A stretch of 64,000 nt of DNA from contig NC_080060.1 of the NCBI RefSeq assembly GCF_026212465.1, positions 14,638,992-14,702,991 of the forward strand, given 5' to 3'. Shown piece by piece: positions 50,264 through 61,744 of this stretch. The notes below the pieces were generated by a model that did no database searches, was not told the origin of the DNA, and was given only the letters and a program-made list of their open reading frames with translations. Each line of letters opens with the position of its first letter. Position 1 is the first letter of the stretch. This DNA is from Amaranthus tricolor (Eukaryota > Streptophyta > Magnoliopsida > Caryophyllales > Amaranthaceae). The position numbers and the translations under genes were made by a program.

Positions 50264-51127
50264 TTAATAAACTATTATGTATGCAAAATGAACATGCAAA
50301 GCAAGCAAACAAACAAACAAATCCTGGAAAAATATAATAAAATAAAATTTACATATCTCCCTCTTTTTGACTTTCATCAAAAAGTAAACAAGGAGTAAAA
50401 TGTTGGGATTGTTAATCAAAACAAGAAAATATTGTTTGCCAAAATTAAAAAAATTTTTTACCAACCAACAACAAATAAAATTACTTCCTGGACCTAGTCT
50501 TCCTTTTCTTGGAAGGTTTGATTTTACCAGGGGAAGTAGTAACTTCAACAGTTGGAGGATGGTCTGAATAGGAGTTGCATTAACAACATCAACAACTTCT
50601 AGATTTTCTTCTTCTTCCTTCTCTGCCTCCTTCTTCTTCTCTTCTTTCTTCTCCTCCTCAACAACCTCTTGTTCTCCAACCTTTTGCTTGACTTCCTCCA
50701 TCACAACATCCTCTTGTGGCTCAGCAGCATCACCCTCATCAACATCTTCTTCAACCACCACGTCTTCAACTACCATACCATTCATGTCTTTCATAAATGT
50801 GTCTAACATAAAAGTCAAAGTAGATACCTTAACATGCAAATCAAGAAAGGAAGTTTTCATTTCACCAACCTCTAAGTCAAGAGACTGGAGGCAAGAAAGA
50901 GTGGTGTGCTCTTTAATGTGAGGGTCAAGACGTGAAAGCCGCTTACCATGGATCTTTTGCAGATCCTCTTTTTCAGATGATAACAAGTGTGAATATAAAT
51001 CATACTTGCCATGGATTTTAAAAATTCCAAGAGGTGGGAGGATGTTACTAGACAGAGATAATGGACCCATATAATCTACTTCCTTTGAGTCATAGAGCAA
51101 ATTAAAATGATCAAAGATCAATGTCAA
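50264..51127 (-). CDS. SIRE-B post-pol (env-position) frame
   Basis: This 287-codon frame sits between RNase H and the 3' LTR, where SIRE elements carry an envelope-like or second gene. It opens MTLIFDHFNLLYDSKEVDY and contains a leucine-rich middle with coiled-coil character (LSCLQSLDLEVGEMKTSFLDLHVKVSTL). There follows a strongly charged block (about residues 115-175, Glu/Asp/Lys runs) and a hydrophobic tail. The final 60 residues after KNFFNF look like read-through of AT-rich DNA. I see no signal peptide or fusion peptide. Sequence upstream near 51150-51180 reads GSCSLPYANLL before the first ATG, so the true frame is longer and its start uncertain. A structural role is possible; an envelope role is not shown. 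Confidence 0.55.
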   Translation of the reverse strand: MTLIFDHFNLLYDSKEVDYMGPLSLSSNILPPLGIFKIHGKYDLYSHLLSSEKEDLQKIHGKRLSRLDPHIKEHTTLSCLQSLDLEVGEMKTSFLDLHVKVSTLTFMLDTFMKDMNGMVVEDVVVEEDVDEGDAAEPQEDVVMEEVKQKVGEQEVVEEEKKEEKKKEAEKEEEENLEVVDVVNATPIQTILQLLKLLLPLVKSNLPRKGRLGPGSNFICCWLVKNFFNFGKQYFLVLINNPNILLLVYFLMKVKKREICKFYFIIFFQDLFVCLLALHVHFAYIIVY

Positions 51128-51379
51128 AAGATTAGCATAAGGAAGTGAGCAATTTTGAACATGAGAACTGCAAAAATATTGATTAAAGGTACTTAATTAT
51201 AAATCCCATTTATGTATATTTATGTAAAACAAATAATTTTTAAGAAATGGAAATTAAATTTTCAATTCTTAAATACATGCATAAACACACATATATAATC
51301 ACAATCAAAACATGTAAATAATATGTAATGCTCCCCCTTAATATATATTTGATATTCAGTAAAACTTAACGCTTAAGAT

Positions 51380-54300
51380 TAACCATTTTACTCTTATATC
51401 AATAAGATACCATTACTCTTATGTCATTACTCTCCCTTAATTCATGTAACATCATTTAGCATGCCAAGTTCCATACGTATATATGCAAAATGATCATAAC
51501 TTAAAGGTTCTGTAAATATGTCCACTAACTAATTTCCTGTAGATATAAAGGATAGAGAGATATGACCTTTTTCAACATGATCTCTTATAAAATAGTGTTG
51601 AACCTCTATGTGTTTTGTACATGAATGTTGTATAGGATTCTAAGTGATACAAATTGCACTTGTGTTATCACATTTTATTGGTATACCTTTGAGATCAACT
51701 CCAAGATCTCGAAGTTGTTGTGCAATCCATAAGATTTGAGAACAGCACGCACCTGCAGCTATGTATTCAGCTTCACCTGTAGATAAAGCAGCCGAATTTT
51801 GCTTTTTAGAATATCATGAGATCAATGAATTTCCCAAAAATTGACATCATCCTAAAGTGATTTTTCTATCAACCTTGTAGCCAACATAGTCCGCATCTGA
51901 AAAACCAATCAAAATAAAATTTCCATAACTAGGATACCATATACCGAAGTCCTTAGTCCCAAGCAAATATCTAAAGATTCTCTTAACTGCTGTTAAGTGA
52001 GATTCTTTTGGGTTTGCTTGAAAACGAGCACATAAGCAAACACTAAACATAATGTCAAGACGACTAGAAATCAAATACAATAAAGAACCAATCATACCTC
52101 TATAAGTCTTTTTGATCAACATTCTTACCATTTATATCTTGGTCTAGACTTAGTTTTGCACTCATAGGCGTATTAACATCTTTACATTGATCCATATTGT
52201 ATTTCTTTAGCAAATCTCTAACATATTTTGACAAATGAATATGCCATCTTTCTTTTGCTTTATTTGTAGTCCAAGAAAAAATGTTAAGTCTCCCATCATG
52301 CTCATTTCGAGTTCCTTGCACAAAGAATCATTAGTAGCTTCAAATAATATATCATCAAAATATACTTGAACAACAAGAATATCTTTTCCTTTAGTTTTAA
52401 TGAAAAGTGTTTCATCAATTTTACCTCGTTGAAAATTATTTTCAAGTAAATGTGAGCTAAATCTGTTATACCAAGCTCTTAGAGCTTGTTTCAAGCCATA
52501 TAGTGCTTTATTTAGTTTAAACACATGATTGGGTAGATCAGAATTTTCAAAGCCAGGTGGTTATTTAACATACACTTCCTCTTGTAAGTAGCCATTTAAG
52601 AAAACACATTAAACATCCATTTGATATAGTTTAATATTCATGTATGGAGCAAAAGCAACCATAATACGGATAGATTCTAACCTTGCAACTGGAGCGAAAG
52701 TCTCATTATAATCTATACCTTCTTCTTGATTATAACCTTGAGCTACCAGCCTTTCTTTATTCCTTATAATGTCTCCATCCTCATTGAGTTTATTGCGAAA
52801 GACTCATCTAGTTCCAATGATAGTACGATCTGGAGGTCTTTTAACTAGATCCCAAACTTTGTTTCTTTCGAATTTATTTAATTCATTTTGCATAGCACTG
52901 ATCCACTCTGGTTCTTGTATAGCTTCTTTAACATCCTTTGGTTCTACAAGAGAAACAAAAGCAGAAAAGGCACATAAATTTTTAAGAGAGAATTGAGTTT
53001 GCGTACCTTTGTTTGGATCACTTATGATGTTTTTTAGAGGATGTTGAGATGACATTCTATGTCTTCTTCGTAATATGGATGGTGTGTAATCATTCAAAGA
53101 ACTTGTAACTACTTCCATTAAGGAATTTCTAATTGGTTTATCCAAAGCAATATGTTCAGGAACTATTTCAAGATCTGGAGGTTGGGTCTCAAGATCAGGC
53201 TGTGAGTCTTCAATGTTTACAACCTATTTTCCGTCAATCTCATCAAGACTTTGTATGGTATCCTGCATGTTCTTCTTTTTAAGTGCACTAATATCATTGG
53301 CATTTAATTCATCATCACTCATATCATCAAAGTGTTTATTAAGGTTTAACTCTTTAAATCCTTCGCTTAGTGTTCCATTGTCCGATTCATCAAATACCAC
53401 ATGCATACTTTCCTCAACTATACTTGTACGCTTGTTTAGAACTTTATAAGCTTTACTATTCAAGGAGTATCCAAGAAATATACCTTTATCACTTCTAGCA
53501 TCAAATTTGCCTAGATTATCTTTACCATTATTATGGATAAAACATTTGCAACCAAATGGCATAAAGTATGCTATATTCGGTTTTCTTCCATTGAATAGCT
53601 CATAGGAGGTTTTCTTAAGTATTGGTCTTATGAGGCATCTCTTTAAGACATAATTCGCTGTGTTAACAGCCTCGGCCTAATAATGTTTGGCTAATCCATT
53701 TTCAATAAGCATTGTCCTAGCCATTTCTTCTAAGGTTCGATTATTCTTTTCAACCACGCCATTTTGTTGGGTTGTCCTACGCGCTGAAAAGTTATAGATT
53801 ATACCTTATTTTTCACAAAAGGAATCAAAGCCTAGTTAATTAAACTCTCTCCCATGGTCACTTCTAATCTAGACTATTGGAAGATTCAGCTAAGTTTGCA
53901 TCTCTTTACAACGTATTGAGAACGGTTTCAAGGCTTCACTTTTATCCTTCAAAAAATCAACCCACGTAAATCTAGAATAATCATCAATTGTAACTAAGAT
54001 GTAAGATTTACCTCTTATGCTCCGTACACGCATTGGTCCACATAGATCAATATGTAAAAGTTCACATGGTCTTGATGTACTTACCATTTTCTTCGGTTTG
54101 AATAAACTTCTTACTTGTTTTCCTCTAATGCATGCATCACATGTAGGACTATGTTTATAGTCAAGAGCTGGAAGTCCCTTAACTAGATCTTTACTTACCA
54201 ACTCATGCATGGTGTAAGTATTGATGTGACCAAGACGTTTATGCCATAGTTTTGGATCATCTGTCATAGCCTTCAAGCACTTGAAATTCTGAGCTGCAAT

Positions 54301-54557
54301 TTCGTTAGTACTCAAGGCATAAACATTATCATGTCTAAGGGCAGTAATAAAGTATCTCCAGTGTTAGGATTTTTAACAACACATTTTTCTTTATCAAAGA
54401 TTACTTGATTACCTTTATCACATAGTTGAGACACACTTATCAAGTTAAATTTTAGACCTTCAACTAAATAGACATTATCAATAGTTTTAGACGGATTTTT
54501 ACCAATTTTGCCAACACCTAAAATTTTGCATTTACCTTTATCTCCTAGGGTGATCGA
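51380..54557 (-). pseudogene. SIRE-B pol: integrase, RT, RNase H
   Basis: Reading from high to low coordinates: end of the protease region (ILGVGKIGKN near 54500); integrase (54315-53890) with WHKRLGH, CDACIRGKQV and HIDLCGPM; then stops before the remaining DDE block (near 53870-53700, TPQQ-type region). Next come a linker (53562-53224), RT N-terminus (53145-52804) with EPEWISAMQNELNKF, RT core (52760-52207) with the YFDD catalytic site, and RNase H (52131-51700) with GFSDADYVGY and a STGEAEYIAAGA-type motif. Pol ends near 51432. At least six stops and several frameshifts are visible. Confidence 0.88.
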
Positions 54558-55979
54558 TGTTAGCTACATTTTATCTTTATTTTTACCCCTATAAGTGGCT
54601 TGTTTAGCGTGAGGAAGCTACATGTTATCGCATTAGTTTATTGGATTTTACGCTTATTTTGTTGCTTTGGTATTTTATTTCATTTCAGGATCTAATCATC
54701 TACACCGAGCACAAACTAGCCCATTTGGTTGCATACATTCCTCACCTAAACGCCGAGGGCTCAAAGAAGTGAAACATCATAAGCTAAGCCACAAGAACAA
54801 GCCAAAATAGATCCACTCGACCAAAATAGGCTCGAGGCAAGGTGGCTCGAGCAGCATTGCTCGAGTCAAAAGCTGAGATTTACACATCTGACGCTCGCTT
54901 GACCAGTCGAGCAAGTTGGATCGGGTCGAGCGAAATGCATTCACATTTTCAGAAACTTCTGATCAACAGCAGGATTTAATTCAGGAGCACAGTACATCCG
55001 CTCAACTGGTCGAGCACAATGGCTCGGGTCGAGCGGAGCTGAATTTTACATTCTATCCAATTTTTGAAGTTTCTAATGTTAAACCTGAAGGTGGCTCGAC
55101 TGGTCAAGCGGGATTCTCTCGGGTCGAGCGAAATGGGCGACAACAACATGTGCGATGTTTTTTAAAGCATCATTCAAGGTCCAATTATATTTGTTGCTTC
55201 TAATTACTGCTGCCAAGACTGCCAGCCACTCTATCCTATCCACTAGGGGTGGCATTCCCCCCTCCTACAACCTAGGGGTAGTGGAGAAATCATGAAACCA
55301 CTACCCCCCACTTGTTTTTGAAGCCTATAAATAGAGAAGAGGAAGAAGGAGCTTTAATCTAAGTTCTCACCTTTCATCTTAAGTAATTTATGTATTCTTC
55401 ATAGCTTTGCTTTCATTTCAATTAAGAATTAATGTTAGCATAATTTTTCTTTCAATTCAATCTAGTATTTTCACTTTCCAAATACAATCTTTACTTCAAC
55501 CTTTATTGTAATATTTTGCAACTTGGGATTCTTCAACCATTGATGTACTATTATTGAAGCTTTTGGAAGGTATTACTTTAAATCATCAATTCATCTTGTT
55601 CATCCTTATATTGATCTCAAAATAGTAACTTTTATCCTTGCTTATATTGTTTTCAATTCATGTCACTTAATTCCTTTGATTGTTTGCTTTAGTTTCATAT
55701 ATTCATGCTAGTAGTTCTTCAACTTATATTGCTTTCATCTCTTTAACTTTAAGATACTCTAGATTAATTTATTCATCTATGATTCTTGACTTGTTTTAAT
55801 TGCTTGTTTTAATTATTTCTATCCCCAAACATCATATTATACGTTTTCAAACACACTAATCAATTAAGAAACTATTAACTTAACCCCCACTCCTTGTGGA
55901 TTCGACCCGTACTTGCCGATGTACTATGCTACGCCGTGCACTTGCGGTATTACTATTGAAGGCCATAAAGTCCCGATCA
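54558..55979 (+). mobile_element. Solo LTR, copy C (gypsy-like, plus strand)
   Basis: It starts TGTTAGC and ends GATCA, with a perfect 5-bp duplication ATCGA (54553-54557 and 55980-55984). Removing it restores continuity of the SIRE-B protease region on the minus strand. A TATA box CTATAAATAG lies at 55325, and the 3' part has GTGGATTCGACCC and GTGCACTTGCGGTA, wording seen at the ends of some plant gypsy LTRs. About twelve GCTCGAG / GGTCGAGC motifs occur at 54815-55135. No interior remains. Confidence 0.88.
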
Positions 55980-55984
55980 ATCGA

Positions 55985-57400
55985 GCCATTGCATTTTTCT
56001 TTAATTTCAGAAAATAAAGAAACTTTACCACTCATATGTCTCGAGTATCCACTATCTAAGATCCACTTTTGCTTTTCCTACACAAAAAAATAACCTTTCT
56101 CAACTTTACTTGGCTATCTAAGTGACAAATTTGGGACCGTATTCGGGGTAGACCATGTTAGGTGGTCTTGTCCCTTTGGGAACCCATATTTGCTTTATCT
56201 GTCCATGTAATTCAAGTGGAAAGGAATTCTTGATAATATAATTGTCCTTACGTCTGTACGGACATGCAAACTTAATATGTCCTTCTTTGCAACAAAAGGT
56301 GCAAGAAGGTATACGTCTATGTTTGTATGCACTCTTTACAAATGTGGTTTTACTATTATAGTTATGTGTAACATTGTTATAACCCATACCATGTTTATCA
56401 TTGAGTCCTTTTTGGCGTGTAAGCATTTTGGTGAATTTAGATTCGGATTCATTTAACTTAGTTAATGCTTGTAAATTTTTCTCAGACTCATGTCTCAGAG
56501 TCTTGAGCTTAGACTCAAGATATCATTGTTTTCATTCTTAAGATCAATGAGCTATTTAGTTTGGCTGAGATTCTGTTCTTTCAAGACTTTGACAGTCTTT
56601 TTAAATTTACTGTTTTAGCCTTTAGCGATTCATTTTTCTTTATAAATTCTTCAGAACCTTCAGCATAGTGACGAATTCTATTTTCTAAAATATCTTTCTC
56701 ATCTTTTAAGATCTTTTCAGTTTGAAACATATCAAGGAGAGCTTTAACTAATTCATCTTTAGAGCATGTGTTAAGAAAGTCTCGTACCTCTTTATGGTTT
56801 TGATCTAGATCATCGTCTTTATCATCATTAGCCATAAGACATACGTGAGCTTGACCATCTTCACTATCAGGTTCGGATGATTCTTTAGAATCACTCCATG
56901 TAGCAACCATTGCTTGTTTCTTCTTGTAGGATTCCCTTTTCTTTTTAGGGCACTCCTTCACAAGATGCTTTGTGGATCCACACTCAAAACAAGCGAGTTT
57001 GTTAGTTTTAAAATTAGAATTAGAGTTAGAAGATTTACCTTTATTTCTAGATTTAAATTTCTTAAATCTTTTGCGCATCTTCATGATTCCTTCTAGACCT
57101 ATTAAACTCTGCACCATTTAAGACACAACACAGTTGATTCATTGCCTATAGTTTTTGGATACGGCTTCCAAGTCACTTTAAGAGTATTCAGATTTGATTT
57201 TTAACACATCATTTCCTTGAGCATCCATTTTCATGGGTACCTTAGGTCCTTTACTTATGATGTCCTAAAGTTCCATATCTTGGTCAATCACGAACATCTT
57301 CATCAATGTTTTCCAATGTGAGAAATTTGTTCCACAAAACAAAGGTGGTCCAGAGCACGAATAACCTTGAGCAAACAACCCTTCTCGTATCCGATCCATC
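55985..57400 (-). pseudogene. SIRE-B gag and protease start, broken
   Basis: From the primer site leftward the minus strand reads a gag N-terminus beginning MDRIREGLFAQGYS (near 57400) with CGTNFSHWKTLMKMF, two stops, and then an abrupt jump. Most of the central gag (UBN2-like) domain is missing. A 178-codon frame (57117-56581) has a first CCHC knuckle, CFECGSTKHLVKEC, and an acidic coiled region. A second frame (56426-56118) has another knuckle, CTFCCKEGHIKFAC, followed by WVPKGTRPP. The protease begins at WILDSG (near 56060), continues to 55985 and resumes after solo LTR C at 54557. Two knuckles are typical of the SIRE lineage. Confidence 0.85.
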
Positions 57401-57430
57401 ACAAGATATTACTCTTTTTATGTGAAACTC

Positions 57431-57445
57431 AGCTCTGATACCAAT
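57431..57445 (-). promoter_or_regulatory. Primer-binding site of SIRE-B
   Basis: On the minus strand ATTGGTATCAGAGCT follows the LTR end TTTCA at 57446, an initiator-Met-type site. Confidence 0.92.
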
Positions 57446-58969
57446 TGAAAGTTGATAGGAGGTCGAATACTCTCGATGAGGGGGGGGTGAATAGAGAGTA
57501 TAGGCGTTTAAAATTTTTGTCTGGAAGCTTATCTCAAGAAATTGAGGAGTCTTTCAAAACTGTTCTCTGGGACAGTTTTGAGTCAAGTCGTAAAACAATA
57601 ATGTATGTGCGGAATATAAACTTTAAAGAATAACACATGATATGTGAACGAGGTTCGGTTCGAAACAACCTACTTCCCACTTATAGGTTCTCTTTTAACC
57701 CGTAGGATTTCAACGTCTTTTATTAATCCGACTTTAATACAAACAAGCAGATCTCACTATCTCCTCACACCACGTTATTCTTCTAGAAGAACCGTATTAT
57801 AAGTCCCTTTAATAAAAGAAAATCCTAATCTCTCAATAGAGATTACAAGTTGAACACTTTGAAAAGTATTCTAAGTTAGGCGTATTAAACTATGAAAATA
57901 ATCTAACTCTTTTTAACACTTAAGCCTATTACAAATTGTAAGAGCTAGATGAACTAAGAATTACAACTCTTTTTAATACTTAGAGAATATTAGATCTTAA
58001 GTAAAGAGAGAAAATTGTAAGAAGAAGTGCATAAAGGTGTATCCTTAATTCTAAAATGAAGCCTTGTATTTATAGATGTTACGCCTCAACATCTCCTTGT
58101 AGAGCAAGAAAGCTTCATCCGTTAATTTTTTTGATCTAAATATTCTGTGCCAGTCTTCAAGACCTTGAGCTTTATGTCAAACTAACGTGTACTGATAGCT
58201 TATATAATTTCATCATTGTGTGCTGTAATTTGTTTTTAATAACCAATGCTATGCTGCCACGTTAGAACTCATACAAGATATTGAAAACTCAGCAAAAATC
58301 AGATTAATCAACGTGTAAACACTAATTCAAATTAATTTCTATATTTAGCATTCATTCAAATAGTCATTTTCTATTTTTAGTATCAATTTAAAATATCTTC
58401 TTATTTATAGGAAACTCTTTAATTAGCTTAACAACTAATTTAAATTCAAATATAATCGTAAACTATAATTAACAAAACGTGTGTACCTTGTACTATAACA
58501 ATTAATCATCAAAATATCTTAAACACACATTGCAAATTCAAATTCAAATTCAAAAATAAATATCCAAATGTTTAAGATAAGACGTGTCATAATATATTCA
58601 AACTTAATTTCAAATAATATCAAAGTAAATTGTAATGAACCTTGACCTATTAAAATAATTCAAAGTTAATTTTAATGAACCTTGACCTATTAAAATATTT
58701 CAAATATATTTATGAAACTAAACTTATTATAAACATAATTATCTTCAAGACATTGAAACTAACTTCAAGACTTATAAATTTAACCATTAGATAAACTTAA
58801 GTTATTTAAGCATATTCCAATAAATCGAGCTTAAGCATATATATCAAATATTCAGTTTATATCCAATATGATTTTAGACTAACATAAACAACTAAATGTA
58901 ATTATTTAATTAATTTGTTTAATTAATATGTGTTTTGAATTATCATCATTTAAGAGAGTTGAGTCTTCA
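57446..58969 (-). repeat. 5' LTR of SIRE-B
   Basis: This 1524-bp LTR has a minus-strand TATA box near 58066-58075. It contains the intact G-run followed by TGAATAGAG at 57480 that the 3' LTR has lost. Confidence 0.93.
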
Positions 58970-59160
58970 GATCTCTTTCCTTTGTTTATCTACTAGATTA
59001 TACTTTTTTCGTTATTGAAGATCTTGATATTGTTTCATCTTTTATTGAGTCATCTCTTGAAACACTTCTCAATCATAGTTCAATAACTTACCCAACTTTA
59101 GTTAGAATTTTCTATTGCAACTTATCTTTCACAATTGCCGATCCGTTTCCAGCAATCACT
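58970..59160 (+). pseudogene. SIRE-A post-pol frame, continued
   Basis: Directly after SIRE-B the plus strand reads FVIEDLDIVSSFIESSLETL and, a few codons later, YPTLVRIFYCNLSF, like the post-pol frames of SIRE and Athila elements. Together with the start at 48043 this shows that SIRE-B landed in the post-pol gene of SIRE-A. The frame fades at about 59160. Confidence 0.7.
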
Positions 59161-59164
59161 AATA

Positions 59165-59460
59165 AAAAAATTCGTTTTTTGTATATTTTTTTTAAGAATA
59201 TTTATATCTTGTATTGGGGGTTACTAATAAGAGAGTTACAAATAACACATTATTTGTATCGTTTGAAAACCAAATATACAAATAACAGTTATTTGTATCT
59301 TTGGTTCAAACAAACGACACAAATAACAGGTAATTTGAATCGTTTGTTTGAAATAAACGATACAAATAACATGTTATTTATATGTTTGGTTTTGTACCAA
59401 AAGATACAAATAACTGTTATTTGTATCTTTTATTTTCGAAAAAAAGATATAATAACCCTT
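59165..59460. repeat. Palindromic ACAAATAAC / GTTATTTGT cluster
   Basis: About ten half-sites of (AT)ACAAATAAC and GTTATTTGTAT alternate within 300 bp, several as near-perfect palindromes of 20 bp or more (for example around 59285 and 59412). They give strong stem-loop potential. The 110-codon open frame across it is low-complexity and is not taken as a gene. It may be a MITE or a foldback relic. Confidence 0.7.
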
Positions 59461-59538
59461 TTATTTAATTTTAAAAAATTAATAATAAAAATGATAGATG
59501 ACAAGGAATGATAAATATAGATAAATAAACAAGAAAGT

Positions 59539-59610
59539 AACCTATGTAGGAGTTGAACCTACATCCTCTATCCAAAGGCATAAGACTCTACCAAGTTGAG
59601 TTAAAAGGCT
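59539..59610 (-). tRNA. tRNA-like sequence, probably pseudogene or SINE head
   Basis: On the minus strand a 72-base segment has a 7-bp acceptor (AGCCTTT with ATAGGTT, mostly paired) and a D-arm ACTC..GAGT with TTGGTA in its loop. Its T-arm is GTAGG-TTCAACT-CCTAC, perfectly paired. The anticodon stem is badly paired, so the anticodon is not assignable. GGTTCAACTCC fits a pol III B box. It could be a decayed organellar-type tRNA insertion or the head of a tRNA-derived SINE. Confidence 0.45.
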
Positions 59611-59612
59611 AG

Positions 59613-60140
59613 TATAAACAAATCAAACTAGCATAGTTTTATTAGTATACATAAATCAAATATGTAGCTTTTATTTCAATTAGGAGTAGTATTTTTACCA
59701 TAATTATTGAAATAGAAAAATTAAATAGATCTTTGAATTATTGAAAAATACCTCAATTTTTAAACGTTGTTTTAAACTCACAAGATCACATTTTGACGAA
59801 AACTGAACTCTCTACATACCCTCTTATTGGTAAATTCCATGGAAACATTTTAGCAATAAAAGAAAAGTAGACACCTTCATTTGAAATTAAAATGAAGTGA
59901 ACAAGAGAAGATGGGTGCAAAGTACTTAAAACAACAACAGCAACCACACTATGTTATAGGAACAATAATGTCAAACCAGCAGTCACGATAACATCACACC
60001 ATTCGTCGTCAAACTAGTAGCAATAACAGCAGCGTGTAACCTCGGCACTAGACAACAACGAGCATGACATATAAAGCTTCCCATCCTATATTTCATATGA
60101 AAACTTCTATTTGATTTAATTTTTCCAGAAGAAACAAAAG
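59613..60140. other. Anonymous spacer
   Basis: AT-rich DNA. A 69-codon minus-strand frame (59983-60192) starts with a hydrophobic, signal-peptide-like segment, but nothing else supports it as a gene. Confidence 0.4.
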
Positions 60141-60149
60141 GACTAAAGG

Positions 60150-60245
60150 AGAGTAAAGCCACAAACATTAAGAGATTCATTAAGGTCACCACTAGCTTTA
60201 TGAATATCCACCAACAAAAATGTTGGTGCCACTTTGAATACCTGT
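60150..60245 (-). pseudogene. Possible exon remnant, CIPK-like C-terminus
   Basis: On the minus strand a good intron acceptor (TTTTACAG, near 60247) is followed by codons reading VFKVAPTFLLVDIHKASGD. That resembles the C-terminal V-F-x-V-A-P-S-L-x-x-V-[DE]-[VI]-x-K-x-x-G-D segment of CBL-interacting protein kinases, as I recall that family. The match is lost after GD and the frame stops about 13 codons later. No other kinase exon was found nearby. It may be a gene fragment or chance; it is the only hint of host coding sequence in the window. Confidence 0.3.
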
Positions 60246-60249
60246 AAAA

Positions 60250-61740
60250 TATATGAATCTGATTAGTACCATTTATTATAATTATAGGAGTAATAAAACA
60301 AATCTAAGTAGCCCAGTTGTGGGGAAGGTTGAGCCAGTGCTAAGTTGTATGTGTTATGTCATGTCATTGCATTTGAAACCATATTCATAAGTAGGAGCAG
60401 ACGTCATGCTTATACAAGAACCTCTCGCTATATAAGACCCTTTTCTTCATAATTGTTGCACGTCTCTGATAGTTTATGCAGAAAAGATCCACTCTTTACC
60501 ATATACGCTCCTTGTTTTTATGTCATATTACACAAGCTTTATACTTGCTATTTACTAATTTGACATTCGAGTATCAGAATAATTTAAAGGAAGCATTGGA
60601 GTCTAGCTACTGGCTCGGGTCAATGAATTAGCGTCTCAATACCCATAATAATACCCAAGCAAAGGTCCTTCAATCTCATGAACTGAACTCTACCAACAAT
60701 AAGAGCCCTTAGCGTGTAAAATTATAAAACATGGTAAGGCAAGTAATCCATCATGTAAAAATGTGGTTTCTATCAAAAAACAAAAATTTTTGGTCATTGT
60801 GGATAATTTTGTGGTTATGTCATCCGATATTTCGGTTGAAGTAAAGTCAAAAGCCTTACATCGGTAACGGTATGGCTTTCCAAAGATATTTTACACAATA
60901 GAAAGCATGGATTGTAATCTTATATTTGAGTAATCTCATAATGCATCACATAATTAACTATCACCTAAATATTCATGTCGAACAATATGAATGCATGCGA
61001 CAAAGGTATTATGTCTTTTCAAGTAAAGATAGGGTTAGAGAAACAGATACAATGTATTAATACAACAACTTTAGGAGATTTAAATGCTTTTAATCCAAGT
61101 TTGACTACTAAACTAAGACAACACATAGGCCTTTAAAGCAAAGCTATGTATTTGCATGAGAACTGTTGATAACAAAGAGTATGCAAGTGATAGGCCAAAT
61201 TAAAAGATCTCAGAAGTATCTTCAGTACTTATCCTGGCACCAATGGTGAGGGTCTACCACCCTAACCAATTTTAAGAATTTCTTTAACCAAAAATGGAAG
61301 CTTATCTCTTCCCTGAAAAGAATAGAATTGAGACAAAGTTTCAAAATTAATGTGTCGCAATTTAAAAAATAACAGGAAAAGCTAAAATTCCTTTTTGGAA
61401 GATATTAGTACATCTAACAATTCTACTAGTACAGATTTGATTTTAACAAACTAAGAGAAAATATTCTTAAGAAAAACATGGTAAAGAAAAAGAGGTTGAT
61501 TACAACAAGTCTATGCTAGTATAGAAGTGGATTCCAACAAACTCGGACAACACATGACCTTAAGTGCATTGGAATTTACACTAGTAGCCATAACACAACT
61601 TAGCTATTGACAATAAGAAAAATTGATTTTCAATTTTTAGCACTACAATAGTTGTGAATATTGTATTCATTCATACCTAAGAAGCAAAGAAGGGCAGTTC
61701 AATCACATTTAACTCTATGAATGAACACTCCACAACATCA
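60250..61740. other. Anonymous spacer
   Basis: No repeat, transposon or domain was recognised on either strand. Frames are short. One minus-strand segment near 61310 follows an acceptor-like CTTTTCAG, but I could not assign its product. Confidence 0.4.
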
Positions 61741-61744
61741 AGAA

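Larger units (their letters stand above)
48224..58969 (-). mobile_element. SIRE-type copia element (SIRE-B), both LTRs
   Basis: LTRs at 48224-49674 and 57446-58969 are direct repeats with TGAA..TTCA ends on the plus strand. On the minus strand a primer site (TTGGTATCAGAGC) follows the 5' LTR and a purine tract precedes the 3' LTR. The flanks are GATCA (48219-48223) and GATCT (58970-58974), a 5-bp duplication with one change. Genes run gag, protease, integrase, RT, RNase H, then a post-pol frame, as in the SIRE/Maximus lineage. Stops in every part show decay. A solo LTR is inserted in the protease region. Confidence 0.93.

Noticed and set aside
50688..50921. Plus-strand Ser/Thr-rich frame
   Set aside because: It is the reverse complement of the acidic block of the SIRE-B post-pol frame.
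59179..59511. Plus-strand 110-codon frame
   Set aside because: It is translated palindromic AT-rich repeats; low complexity and no domain.
59983..60192. Minus-strand 69-codon frame with a signal-peptide-like start
   Set aside because: Too short, with no conserved cysteine pattern that I recognise, no matching family, and it overlaps the possible exon remnant in another frame.
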